Of a stretch of 64,000 nt of DNA, positions 54,012 through 62,942 are shown piece after piece (within the stretch, counting starts at the first letter, position 1; each line of letters begins with the position of its first letter). The notes under the pieces are model-generated. The model did not search any database. It was not told the DNA's origin and was given only the letters and a program-made list of their open reading frames with translations. This stretch comes from Bog-473 sp963781955 (GTDB taxonomy: Bacteria; Actinomycetota; Acidimicrobiia; Acidimicrobiales; RAAP-2). A program made the translations under genes and the position numbers. The stretch covers positions 682,001 through 746,000 of the forward strand of contig CAWAHU010000002.1 of assembly GCA_963781955.1 (NCBI GenBank), given 5' to 3'.

Positions 54012-55070
54012 GTGAGTCGACTCAGAGGCTTCGCTCCCATCGATCGCGGAGGCAGGGTGCTCATCAACAACGTTGTGTATGCCGACGGCCGGAGGTTGGC
54101 CAGCCCGCGAAGCCTCGACGAGACGTACGAGGCGGCGCGGGAGTGCCACGGCATGGCCTGGATCGGCCTCTACCGCCCGGATCTCGAGGAGTTCCGATCG
54201 GTCGAGAAGGAGTTCGGGCTCCACTACCTCGCCGTCGAGGACGCGATCAAGGCGCACCAGAGGCCCAAGCTGGAGCGCTACGGCACCACGCTCTTCGTAG
54301 CGCTGCGACCCGCTCGCTACCTCGACGAGACCGAGGAGGTGGAGTTCGGCGAGATCCACGTCTTCGCCGGCCCCGACTTCATCGTGACCATCCGGCACGC
54401 CGAGACCCCCGACCTCAGCACGGTCCGCCAGCGGCTCGAGCAGGCGCCCGACCTCCTGCGGCTGGGACCCGAGGCGGTGCTGTACGCCATCCTCGACCAG
54501 GTGGTCGACGAGTACGGCCCGGTCGTGGCGGGACTCGAGAACGACATCGACGAGATCGAGGACCAGCTCTTCGGAGGGGACCTGGCCGTGTCGAAGCGGA
54601 TCTACGACCTCTCGCGGGAGGTGATCGAGTTCCAACGGGCGACCCATCCCCTCGTCGAGGTGCTCGGCGGCCTCGCCGCCGGGTTCGACAAGTACGGGGT
54701 CGACGTCGAACTGCAACGAAGCCTGCGCGACGTCAGCGACCATGCCCTCCGGATCGTGGAGAGGGCCGACGAGTTCCGCGCCGTCCTGGAGAACGCGCTC
54801 AGCGTCCAGACCGCCCTCGTCGGTCAGCGCCAGAACGACGAGATGCGGGCATTGACCGAAGCGAGCCTCGCCCAGAACGAGGAGGTCAAGAAGATCTCGG
54901 CCTGGGCCGCCATCCTCTTCGCGCCGACCCTGGTCGGGACGATCTACGGCATGAACTTCAAGCACATGCCCGAGCTCCACTGGTACTACGGGTACGCGAT
55001 GGCTCTGGGGCTGATGGTCGTGACGTCGACCTTGCTGTACCTGGTCTTCAAACGACGCCACTGGCTCTGA
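54012..55070 (+). CDS. corA: CorA family magnesium/cobalt transporter
   Basis: A 352-residue CorA: a large N-terminal cytosolic domain (EFGLHYLAVEDAIKAHQRPKLE, EIHVFAGPDFIVTIRH), long helices, then two C-terminal TM segments with the signature YGMNFKHMPEL between them and a short basic tail (KRRHWL). It forms pentameric Mg2+ channels. GTG start; conserved sequence begins within 20 residues. It is a single gene, not coupled to neighbours. Confidence 0.93.
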   Translation: MSRLRGFAPIDRGGRVLINNVVYADGRRLASPRSLDETYEAARECHGMAWIGLYRPDLEEFRSVEKEFGLHYLAVEDAIKAHQRPKLERYGTTLFVALRPARYLDETEEVEFGEIHVFAGPDFIVTIRHAETPDLSTVRQRLEQAPDLLRLGPEAVLYAILDQVVDEYGPVVAGLENDIDEIEDQLFGGDLAVSKRIYDLSREVIEFQRATHPLVEVLGGLAAGFDKYGVDVELQRSLRDVSDHALRIVERADEFRAVLENALSVQTALVGQRQNDEMRALTEASLAQNEEVKKISAWAAILFAPTLVGTIYGMNFKHMPELHWYYGYAMALGLMVVTSTLLYLVFKRRHWL

Positions 55071-55296
55071 CCATCTGCTCGACGCTCCTCGGTACAGGCC
55101 GACGACGGACGCTCGGAGACCGCGGTCGTCGTCGCGAGTCCGATGCACAGAGTTCACCGGCACACCGCGCAATGGTCGTGCCCCCGTTACCTGGCCCCAC
55201 TAGGAATCCGGGGGGAGAACCGACCGGGGATCCGGTTGTCGGCGGCGGCCCGCTCGTGTCACACCCGGCGGGCACGATGGCTCCCGAGGAGGCACG

Positions 55297-55821
55297 ATGG
55301 CCGAGCAGCGACGAGTGCAGAGAAGAATGCTGGGAAGGGTACGGAGAAGCGCGGAGGGAGGTGCGCACCGAGGTGCGCCGACGAAGCGGATCGTCGAGGT
55401 CGGGTCGTTGGTCGCCAACCTCCCCGAGGCGCTGCTGCACGACATCTCGGTCCCCACGGAGTTGCGGTGGATCATGGTCGCCAGCCCGCCCGGCTCGTCC
55501 CGCTACGTCCAGACCCTCACCTGTGAAGGGGAGCTGCGGGTCGAGGTCTCCTCGAACCGCTTCTTGAGCCAGGAGGACCGGCTCAGCGTGTCGGAGGAGC
55601 GCGTGCTGGCCGATCTCGGCTTCGCCCCACCCGAGGACGAGGGCTGGGTGTGCAATTGGTGGTGGACGGGCGAGGGTCCCGACGGCTGCCTGGCCGCATC
55701 CTTCCTGATCGCCGAGGTCGTCTTCGAGGTCTTCGGGATCCCGCTCGGCTTCCCGCTGCTCCTCGACCGCTTCAGCAAGCTGCCGCCCGAACCACGGGCC
55801 GGGCCGGTCAGGTCTTCTTGA
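55297..55821 (+). CDS. uncharacterised 174-residue protein (TY-Chap-like?)
   Basis: A soluble protein with a basic N-terminus and a fold-like middle: YVQTLTCEGELRVEVSSNRFL, LTSE-type turn SVSEERVLADLGFAPPEDE, WVCNWWWTGEG, then a helix EVVFEVFGIP. The pattern resembles the YbjN/TY-Chap group of actinobacterial small proteins but I am not certain. ATG with GGAGG upstream. The last 14 bases overlap the convergent amidohydrolase. Confidence 0.62.
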   Translation: MAEQRRVQRRMLGRVRRSAEGGAHRGAPTKRIVEVGSLVANLPEALLHDISVPTELRWIMVASPPGSSRYVQTLTCEGELRVEVSSNRFLSQEDRLSVSEERVLADLGFAPPEDEGWVCNWWWTGEGPDGCLAASFLIAEVVFEVFGIPLGFPLLLDRFSKLPPEPRAGPVRSS

Positions 55822-56977
55822 CCAGCGGGATGTCGTAGAGCGCCGACCAGTTGGTGCTGACGATCCGGGCCTTGCCCGCATCGTCGAGCGGGAGCTTGTC
55901 GAAGCTGCTCACCGCATGGGGGTACTTGGAGTCGCCGTGGGGGTAGTCGGTCGAGAAGATCAGGCGCTCGTCGCCGAACGTCTCGACGAAGTGGGGCACC
56001 GTCACCTCGTCGGCCTCGACCGAGATCCAGCAGTTGCGCTTGAAGTACTCCGAGGGTGCCATGGTGAGCTCGGGTGCCTCGTACCAGCCCGTCCACTCCC
56101 AGTGCTCGTCGAGCCGGTACAAGAACCACGGCGCCCACGAGCAGTTGCCCTCGAGCAGGGCCACCTTGAGGTCGGGGAAGCGCTCGAGCACGCCGCCGCC
56201 GCACAGGCAGGCCGTGACGAACTGAATCCCGAGGGGCTGGCTGAAGGTGTGCCAGAGCATCAGCCGGTCGAGCACCTCGAGCCCGAAGTCCGGCGTGAGG
56301 TAGGTCTGGCCGCCGCCGTGGAAGGCCAGGGGCACGCCGAGCCGTTGGATCTCGGCCCACAGCGGGTCGTAGGCCCGGTGGTGCCACGGCCGGCGGTTCA
56401 CGGCGGCGGGGGCCAAGAAGATGGCCTTGAAGCCGAGCTCCTCGACGCAGCGCCGGGCCTCGGCCACCGCGCCGGCCACGTCGTGGGGCGCCACCATCCC
56501 CGCCCCGAACATGCGGTCGGGGGCGTGGTCGCAGAAGTCCTTGAGCCAGTCGTTGTAGGCGCGGGCGATGGCGGAGGCGAACTCGGGCTCCAGGCCGTCG
56601 CCGCCGATCTGCTCCGCCGAGTCGATGCCCAGGACGAACAGGCCCCGTGAGGGGTAGAGCACCGCCAGGTCGAGGCCCTCGGCGTCCATGGCGTCGATCT
56701 GCGACTGCGCGTCCCAGCCCCGTGCCTCGGACGCCGCGTACGCGTCGTCATGGCCCTCCTGCCACCCCGTCTTGCGGCCCTGGACGCGCATGGGGCGGGT
56801 GGCGCCCAGCCGGAGCACGACGCGGTTCTTGACCCGCACCCGCATGTCGCGGGGGATCTCGGCCAGTCCCCGCGGCGCCGCGTGCGCGTAGGCGGGGTCG
56901 ATGTAGCGCTCCCACAGGTCGGGCGGCTCCATCACGTGGAGATCGCTGTCGCAGATGACGTGGTCGCGCAGCCCCAT
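55808..56977 (-). CDS. amidohydrolase family protein (ACMSD-like)
   Basis: A 389-residue TIM-barrel metal hydrolase. N-terminal DSDLHVMEPPDLWERYI carries the first metal ligands; LAFHGGGQT the middle His; LIFSTDYPHGDSKYP the late Asp. It resembles the 39897 amidohydrolase and so is probably a paralogue acting on a related aromatic or lactone substrate by decarboxylation or hydrolysis. It is divergent from the next gene. Confidence 0.87.
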   Translation of the reverse strand: MGLRDHVICDSDLHVMEPPDLWERYIDPAYAHAAPRGLAEIPRDMRVRVKNRVVLRLGATRPMRVQGRKTGWQEGHDDAYAASEARGWDAQSQIDAMDAEGLDLAVLYPSRGLFVLGIDSAEQIGGDGLEPEFASAIARAYNDWLKDFCDHAPDRMFGAGMVAPHDVAGAVAEARRCVEELGFKAIFLAPAAVNRRPWHHRAYDPLWAEIQRLGVPLAFHGGGQTYLTPDFGLEVLDRLMLWHTFSQPLGIQFVTACLCGGGVLERFPDLKVALLEGNCSWAPWFLYRLDEHWEWTGWYEAPELTMAPSEYFKRNCWISVEADEVTVPHFVETFGDERLIFSTDYPHGDSKYPHAVSSFDKLPLDDAGKARIVSTNWSALYDIPLVKKT

Positions 56978-57084
56978 GATCGGCCCCCCGGGTCCCTGAC
57001 GCTCGTGTCGCTCCTGACTATACGCTTCGACCCATCGAGCGCCCCGGGGCTCTGCCCGGGGCGCTCGTGACCCGGGGAGGGACC

Positions 57085-57966
57085 ATGCAGATCGGTGTGA
57101 TCGGGCTGGGCAACATCGGCGGCGCCATCGCGTCGAACCTGGTGGCCGACGGCCACGAGGTGACCGTCCACGACCTCGACCCGTCGCTCGCCGACGCCCT
57201 GTCCGGGGCTTCGGCCGCCGGAGACGTCGGCGCGGTGGCCCGGGCCACCGGCATCACCCTGCTGTCGTTGCCTACGCCCGACGTCGTCGCCGCGGTGGCC
57301 GTCCAGTGGGCGGCCGCGGCCGAGCCCGGCTCGGTCCTCGTCGACCTGTCGACCAACAGCCCTGCCGTGGTGCGCGAGCTGGGGGAGCGCCTGGCCGGCT
57401 CGGGCCACCACCTCGTCGAGGCGCCCCTCACGGGTGGCGCCATCGGTGCCGAGCGCCGGATGCTCGTGTTCATGGTCGGCGGCGACGACGGACCCGTCGC
57501 TCGCGTCCGGCCGGTGCTCGAACCCCTCGGCCGCGCCACCTTCCACGTCGGAGCCCTGGGCCTCGGCAACACGATGAAACTGCTCAACAGCCTCATCGCC
57601 TTCACGACGACCTGGGTCAGCCTGGAGGGCCTGTCGCTGGCGGCCAAGGCGGGGATCGAGGTCCGTGACGCCGTGGAGATCCTGCGCACGGCGGGGGCGT
57701 CGAACTTCTACCTCGACCGCCAGGTCGAGGCGATCGACGGGCGGGGCCGGCCGACCCAGTTCGCGCTGGCCCTGGCGGCCAAGGACGCCGGCCTGATCGT
57801 CGACACGGGCGCCGCCCTCGGCGCTCCGACCCCGGTGGCCGCGGCGGTGCGCGGCGTCCTCGAACAAGCCGTGGCGCAGGGGCTCGGTGATGCCGACTGG
57901 AGCGAGCTCGTCGCCCTGGCCGAGCAGCAGGCCGGCGTCGAGCTGCGCTGGGGGCCTACTCCGTAG
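57085..57966 (+). CDS. NAD(P)-dependent oxidoreductase, 3-hydroxyisobutyrate dehydrogenase family
   Basis: A 293-residue beta-hydroxyacid dehydrogenase. Rossmann loop IGLGNIGGAIASNL, substrate-binding EAPLTGGAIGAERR, catalytic Lys in GNTMKLLNSLI and the helical C-terminal domain QFALALAAKDAGL are all present. ATG at 57085 follows GGGAGGG. It oxidises or reduces a short hydroxyacid. Its last 11 bases overlap the convergent carboxymuconolactone decarboxylase-like gene. Confidence 0.9.
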   Translation: MQIGVIGLGNIGGAIASNLVADGHEVTVHDLDPSLADALSGASAAGDVGAVARATGITLLSLPTPDVVAAVAVQWAAAAEPGSVLVDLSTNSPAVVRELGERLAGSGHHLVEAPLTGGAIGAERRMLVFMVGGDDGPVARVRPVLEPLGRATFHVGALGLGNTMKLLNSLIAFTTTWVSLEGLSLAAKAGIEVRDAVEILRTAGASNFYLDRQVEAIDGRGRPTQFALALAAKDAGLIVDTGAALGAPTPVAAAVRGVLEQAVAQGLGDADWSELVALAEQQAGVELRWGPTP

Positions 57967-58336
57967 GGAGCACCTCGGCCGCCACCCGCAACGCGGCGTT
58001 GGTGGCTGGGACCCCGGCGTAGACCGAGATGTGCATGAGCACCTCGACCAGCTCCTCCCGGCTGATGCCGACGTTGAGCGCCCCGGCCAGGTGCGCCCGC
58101 AGCTCCTCGCTCTGGCCGAGCGCGGCGAGCACGGCCACGGTGATCATCGAGCGGTCCCGCACCGCCAGCCCCGGACGCGTCCAGATGTCGCCGAACGCGC
58201 TCTGCTGCACGTGGTCGAAGAAGTCCGGTGCCAGCTTGGCCGCCGGGAACTGCCCGGTCGCTCCGGTCCGCGTCGCGGGCCAGAGCTGCCCCTGGATCTC
58301 CTTGCCCGCCGCGCGGCGCTCCTCGCTCGTGGTCAT
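57956..58336 (-). CDS. carboxymuconolactone decarboxylase family protein
   Basis: A 126-residue CMD/AhpD-like protein: FGDIWTRPGLAVRDRSMITVAVLAALG, HLAGALNVGISREELVEVLMHISVYAG. No CxxC peroxidase motif is present, so it is a decarboxylase-type member rather than AhpD. The ATG overlaps the stop of the thiolase (ATGA), making it the tail of the thiolase operon. Confidence 0.87.
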   Translation of the reverse strand: MTTSEERRAAGKEIQGQLWPATRTGATGQFPAAKLAPDFFDHVQQSAFGDIWTRPGLAVRDRSMITVAVLAALGQSEELRAHLAGALNVGISREELVEVLMHISVYAGVPATNAALRVAAEVLPTE

Positions 58337-59508
58337 GGTGCCCTCCCGTCGGTTCCCAGCAGGTTGACGGTGGCGATGCTGCCGCCACCGACGAGGTGAG
58401 CCAGGGCCACCCGGGCGCCGTCGACCTGCCGGCCCTCCGCCTCGCTCCGGAGCTGGAGCACGGCCTCGTGGACCATGGCCAGGCCGGTCGGCCCGCCGGG
58501 GTGGCCCCGGGCGAGCAGCCCGCCGTCGGTGTTGAACGGGATGCGCCCGCCCGGACCCGTCGCCCCCTCGGCCACCAGCTTTTCGCCCTCGCCCTCGGCG
58601 CAGAACCCGAGGAGCTCGTAGTACTCGAGCTCCTCGTTCACGAAGGCGTCGTGGCAGTAGGCCACGTCGACGTCCTCGGGGCCGAGCCCGGCCGCCTCGT
58701 AGCACTGCTCGGCCGTCGCCCGCGTCATGGCCGACGGGCCGACGACCGGGCCGACGAAGGTGTGCCCCGGCGTGTAGGTCTCGGACATCAGGGCGGAAGC
58801 CAGCGCTCGCACCAGCGGCCGGCCGCCCTGGCGTTCGCGCACCAGGTCCTCGCGGGCCAGGATCACGCACGCCGCCCCGTCGTCGGGCGGGCAGCACATC
58901 ATGGTGGTGAGCGGCTCGGCCACCATCCGGGCCGCCAGCACCTCTTCGGGCGTGACCACGTGGTCCGAGCGCCGGTGGGCGGTCGGGCACGCCGCCCCGA
59001 AGTTCCAGTTCTTCGCCGCGATGGTGGCGAAGGTCTCGGCCGTCGTGCCCCGCTCGTACATCCGGCGCTGCGCCCACAGGGCGAAGTAGGCGGCGGGGAG
59101 GATCGGCGCGTCGATCTGGTCGCGTCCCGCGCCGCGGCCCCCGGTGGTGGTCATGTCGGTGAACTTGTCGAAGCCGAGCGCCATGGCCACGTCGGCCCGC
59201 CCCGAGGACACCGCCCAGGCCGCATCGCGGAAGGCGACCAGCCCGGTGGCCGACGCGTTCTCAATGTGGGTCACCGGGAGCCCGGTCAACCCGAACTCCT
59301 TCATGGCCTTGACGCCCAGCATCGAGCCCGGCTGGATGTAGCCGACGAACGCCTCGTCGACGTCGGCCAGGGTCATGCCGGCGTCGTGCAGCGCCAGCAG
59401 CCCGGCGTCTCGGGCCAGGTGCGCGCTCGGGACGTCGCGGAACATCCCGAAGCGCACCATGCCGATGCCGGCGACGGCCACGCCGTCGAAGCGCAGCCCG
59501 CGCGTCAC
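58333..59508 (-). CDS. thiolase-like acyltransferase (SCP-x type)
   Basis: A 391-residue thiolase superfamily protein: GIGMVRFG at the N-terminus, ENASATG where the nucleophile Cys normally sits (here Ala-Ser-Ala, so no Cys), CCPPDDGAACVIL, YCHDAF, and the C-terminal NTDGGLLARGHPGGPTGLA and LVGGGSIATV. This is the lipid-transfer-protein thiolase group that acts with a DUF35 partner in steroid side-chain cleavage as an aldolase. GTG at 59508 overlaps the DUF35 stop. Confidence 0.88.
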   Translation of the reverse strand: MTRGLRFDGVAVAGIGMVRFGMFRDVPSAHLARDAGLLALHDAGMTLADVDEAFVGYIQPGSMLGVKAMKEFGLTGLPVTHIENASATGLVAFRDAAWAVSSGRADVAMALGFDKFTDMTTTGGRGAGRDQIDAPILPAAYFALWAQRRMYERGTTAETFATIAAKNWNFGAACPTAHRRSDHVVTPEEVLAARMVAEPLTTMMCCPPDDGAACVILAREDLVRERQGGRPLVRALASALMSETYTPGHTFVGPVVGPSAMTRATAEQCYEAAGLGPEDVDVAYCHDAFVNEELEYYELLGFCAEGEGEKLVAEGATGPGGRIPFNTDGGLLARGHPGGPTGLAMVHEAVLQLRSEAEGRQVDGARVALAHLVGGGSIATVNLLGTDGRAP

Positions 59509-59987
59509 GACCGGCCTCCGTCGTTCGCCGCCCCGCCCCTGGCCGCCGCCGCACCCGCCGCACCCTCCCCACCCGCGCCCTCCGGCCGGAAGCGGTAGAT
59601 CACGACCTCGTTGCCCTCGTCGTCGGTGCGCAGGGTCTCGAGATCCGTCTCCACCTGCATGCCGATGGCGAAGTCGTCGGGCCCGCCCGAGAGGATCGAC
59701 TGCACGCGGGGCCCCTCGGGCAGGTCGATCTGGGCCACGCCGTAGCCGGTGACCTCCGCGTCCTTCTTGCCGAACAGCGGCACGTGGCAGTAGGTCCAGG
59801 TGTAGATGGTCCCGGTGGTCGAGAGCACGGTGTCCTCGGTGCCTTCGTGCAGGCATTTGGCGCACACGAACCGCACCGGGAAGAACACCTCGCCGCAGGC
59901 CGGGCAGCGGCTCCCGAGCAGGCGTGGCTGCTCGGCCGGGTCCTCGGGGATCTCGAAGAACCCCTCCTCGATGGGGACACGGGCCAT
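59505..59987 (-). CDS. DUF35 OB-fold protein with zinc ribbon, thiolase partner
   Basis: A 160-residue protein: rubredoxin-like zinc ribbon CPACGEVFFP...CAKC, then an OB-fold (GTIYTWTYCHVPLFG, VAQIDLPEGPRVQSIL) and an Ala/Gly-rich tail. Such proteins bind CoA substrates and form complexes with thiolase-like proteins for lyase reactions. It is translated just before the thiolase with a 4-base overlap. Confidence 0.9.
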   Translation of the reverse strand: MARVPIEEGFFEIPEDPAEQPRLLGSRCPACGEVFFPVRFVCAKCLHEGTEDTVLSTTGTIYTWTYCHVPLFGKKDAEVTGYGVAQIDLPEGPRVQSILSGGPDDFAIGMQVETDLETLRTDDEGNEVVIYRFRPEGAGGEGAAGAAAARGGAANDGGRS

Positions 59988-60053
59988 GCGCTCCTCGTTT
60001 CGGTCGGCGGGGCGTGTGAGCGGTGCTGGTGTGAGCGGAGCTGGCAGGTCGCG

Positions 60054-61611
60054 CTAGATGTCGCGCCCGCGCCCGTCCCAGTAAGGATCGCGGAGGCGTC
60101 GTTTGTAGAGCTTACCGTTGGGGTCCCGGGGCATGGCGTCCGTGAAGTCGATGCTGCGCGGGCACTTGTACTTGGCCAGCGCGCCGGCACAGTGCGCCAG
60201 CAGCTCGTCGGCCAACGCCGGCGACGCCGCGTACCCCGCGGCGGGCTCCACCACCGCCTTGACCTGTTCTCCCCATTCGTCGTCGGGTACCCCGAAGACC
60301 GCGGCGTCGCCCACGGCGGGATGCGAGAGCAACGCCGCCTCGATCTCGGCCGGATAGATGTTGACCCCGCCCGAGATGATCATGTCGATCTTGCGGTCCC
60401 GCAGGTAGAGGAACCCGTCCTCGTCGAGCTCCCCCATGTCGCCGACCGTGAAGTAGTCGCCCTGCCGGCTGGCCGTGGTCTTGTCGGGGTCTCCCTTGTA
60501 GCGGAAGTCGCCGCCCATGAGCTTGAGGTAGACCGTGCCCACGGTGCCGGGCGGGAGCTCGTGTCCGCTCGTCGTCGAGGACCTTGACGTCCGCGCCCGC
60601 CCAGGGCCGGCCGACGGTGCCGGGGTGGGCGAGCCAGTCGGTTGGCGTGGCGATCGTGCCGCCACCTTCGGTGGCGCCGTAGAACTCGTAGATCACCGGA
60701 CCGAGCCAGTCGAACAGACGGCGCTTCAGCTCGATCGGACAGGGCGCCGCCGCGTGGATGACCTGGCGCAGCGACGACACGTCGTAGCGGGTGCGCACGT
60801 TCTCGGGCAGCTGCATCAAGCGGTGCAGCTGGGTCGGGACCATGTGCACGTCGGTGACGCGGTGACGCTCGATCAGCTGCAGGGCGAGCTCGGCGTCCCA
60901 CCTGTCCATCAGGACCACGGGGTGTTCGAAGTGCGCCGAGAAGTACCCGAACGACAGGGGTGCCATGTGGTACATCGGCGACGTCACCAGGTGCACCGCG
61001 TCGCCACCCGGCTCGATGCCGTAGCGCGACAGGTTCCCGCTGAAGACGCTGACCCAGGTCTCGGGGTCGAACGAGGGGAGGGCGCGCTGCACCGCCTTGG
61101 GGCGTCCGGTCGTGCCCGACGTGTACTGCATGAACTGCCCGGCCACCCGGTGCTCCGGGGTCGTGTCGGGCTGGTCGGCCAGGGCGTCGTCGAGGGGGGT
61201 GAAGCCCCCGATCGCCCCCACCGAGATGCGGCCGGCTCCGGGCACCCCGGCCTCGGTGGCCGCGGCCGCCGCCACGTCGGCGAAGCGCTGGTCCGCCACG
61301 AGGGCCTTGGCACCCGCGTCACCCAGGATGTACGACACCTCGGCCGCGGTGAGGTTGCTGTTCAGCGGCACGTAGTTCCAGCCCGCCTGGTGCACGGCCA
61401 TCAGCGTCTCGAACACTTCGGCCCGGTTGGGGAGCAGGGTGGCCACCGGATCGCCCTCCGTCAGGCCGCGCGCCCGCAGGGCGTGGACGAGGCGGTTGGC
61501 CTGCGACGCGATGTCGCCGGCCGTCCAGTGTTCTCCGGTTGGGTCGATCACGGCGATCCGGCCCGGTTCGGCCGCCGCCGCCGCCCAGAACCCTCGTGGT
61601 TGCTCTGCCAC
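60054..61611 (-). CDS. AMP-binding acyl-CoA ligase, one frameshift near 60567
   Basis: About 518 residues if the extra base at 60567 is skipped. Motifs in the first frame: MQYTSGTTGRPKAV, HMVPTQLHRLM, YEFYGATEGGG; in the second frame: GDYFTVGDMGELDEDGFLYLRDRK, IISGGVNIYPAEIE and catalytic Lys in DPNGKLYKRRL. GTG at 61611 with AAGGAG upstream is the better start than the ATG at 61641. It activates a carboxylic acid for the CoA catabolic operon downstream. Confidence 0.85.
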
Positions 61612-61663
61612 CCCTACTCCTTCGTCGGAGCCTCGCTCCATCGTTTCACGGGACCGTGGCGGC

Positions 61664-62794
61664 TCACCTGGGCAGCCCGAGCACGTGCTCGGCCACGATG
61701 TTGCGGTTGATCTCCGACGTCCCGCCGGCGATCGAGGCCTGCCGGACCGACAACAGGTTCGAGCCCCAGCGGTCCCCGAGCGCCTCCATGCCGATGAGGT
61801 CCACCGCCAGGTCCGCCAGCGCCTGGTCGCAGTGCGCCCAGGCCAGCTTGGCCAGGCTGCCGCCCGCTCCCGCGGCCGACGGGTCGGAGAGCGACCGCTC
61901 GGTCAGGAAGCGCATGCAGGCGATGTCGGCGTACGTGCGGGCCAGGCGGTCCCGCAGCCGCCGGTCACGCCGCCCCTCGGCACCCCGCGGGTCGGCGAGG
62001 AGGTCGTCGAGCTTGTTGGCCAGGGAGAGGTGCAGCCGGGCCACGCCGGCGCGCTCGTGGCTCAGCGTGGTCATGGCCACCGTCCAGCCTTCGTTGAGGG
62101 GGCCGAGCATGGCCGAGCGCGGGACGCGTGCGTCGGTGAAGAAGAGCTCGGCGAAAGTGTGCCCGCCGGTGATGGTCGTCAACGGCCGGGCCTCGATGCC
62201 CGGTGTCGTGAGGTCGACCAGGAAGCACGTGATCCCCCGGTGCTTCTTCGCGCCCGGGTCCGTGCGCACGTAGAGCTGGCACCAGTCGGCGAAGTGGCCC
62301 ATCGAGTTCCAGGTCTTCTGGCCGTTGATCACGAAGTCGTCGCCGTCGGCGACGGCCTGGGTGCGCAGCGCGGCCAGGTCCGAGCCGGCGTCGGGCTCCG
62401 ACATGCCCTGGGACCAGATCTCGTCCCCTCGCAGCATGGGGGCGAGATACCGCTCCTTCTGCTCCGCGGTGCCGAATTGCATGATGGCCGGCGCGATGTT
62501 CGAGACTCCGATCACGTTCACGGGGCCCGGGGCCCGCACCCCGTTCATCTCCTCGAGGTACACCAGCTGCTCGTCGACGCCGGCGTCGCGCCCGCCGTGC
62601 TCGGCCGGCCACGACGGAGCCGCCCACCCGCCGTCGGCCAGCGTCCGGTTCCAGGCGCGCAGCACCTCGAGGTCGGACTCCCCACCGTCGCGTCTGCCCG
62701 CGTCGACCACCTCGCGGGTCAGGTGGGCGGCCAGCCACGTGCGCAGCTCGTCGCGGAACCCCTCCGGCACCATTCCCCCCTGCTCGCTCCCCAT
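61664..62794 (-). CDS. acyl-CoA dehydrogenase
   Basis: A 376-residue FAD enzyme: WSQGMSEPDAGSDLAALRTQA, INGQKTWNSMGHFAD, LGPLNEGWTVAM, and C-terminal SIAGGTSEINRNIVAEHVLGLPR. The GTSEIN motif and EP...DL segment identify the family. It dehydrogenates an acyl-CoA, likely in the same pathway as the ligase and thiolase, as in actinobacterial steroid or branched acid catabolism. It is the first gene of the minus-strand cluster. Confidence 0.9.
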   Translation of the reverse strand: MGSEQGGMVPEGFRDELRTWLAAHLTREVVDAGRRDGGESDLEVLRAWNRTLADGGWAAPSWPAEHGGRDAGVDEQLVYLEEMNGVRAPGPVNVIGVSNIAPAIMQFGTAEQKERYLAPMLRGDEIWSQGMSEPDAGSDLAALRTQAVADGDDFVINGQKTWNSMGHFADWCQLYVRTDPGAKKHRGITCFLVDLTTPGIEARPLTTITGGHTFAELFFTDARVPRSAMLGPLNEGWTVAMTTLSHERAGVARLHLSLANKLDDLLADPRGAEGRRDRRLRDRLARTYADIACMRFLTERSLSDPSAAGAGGSLAKLAWAHCDQALADLAVDLIGMEALGDRWGSNLLSVRQASIAGGTSEINRNIVAEHVLGLPR

Positions 62795-62942
62795 GCGGGC
62801 CCTGTTCTAGCCCCGTGCGCCCTGGTCCCGCCCCCCGGTACCGGTCCGGCCCGGGCACCGGGGTGTCACACCCTTGGGCCACAATGCCCTCGTCAGCCAT
62901 CTGCAGAGGGACGACCCGGTGGGACCGGAGGGAGGGACGTCC

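Noticed and set aside
61612..61641. ATG at 61641 as start of the acyl-CoA ligase
   Set aside because: An AAGGAG ribosome site sits inside this stretch and points to the GTG at 61611.
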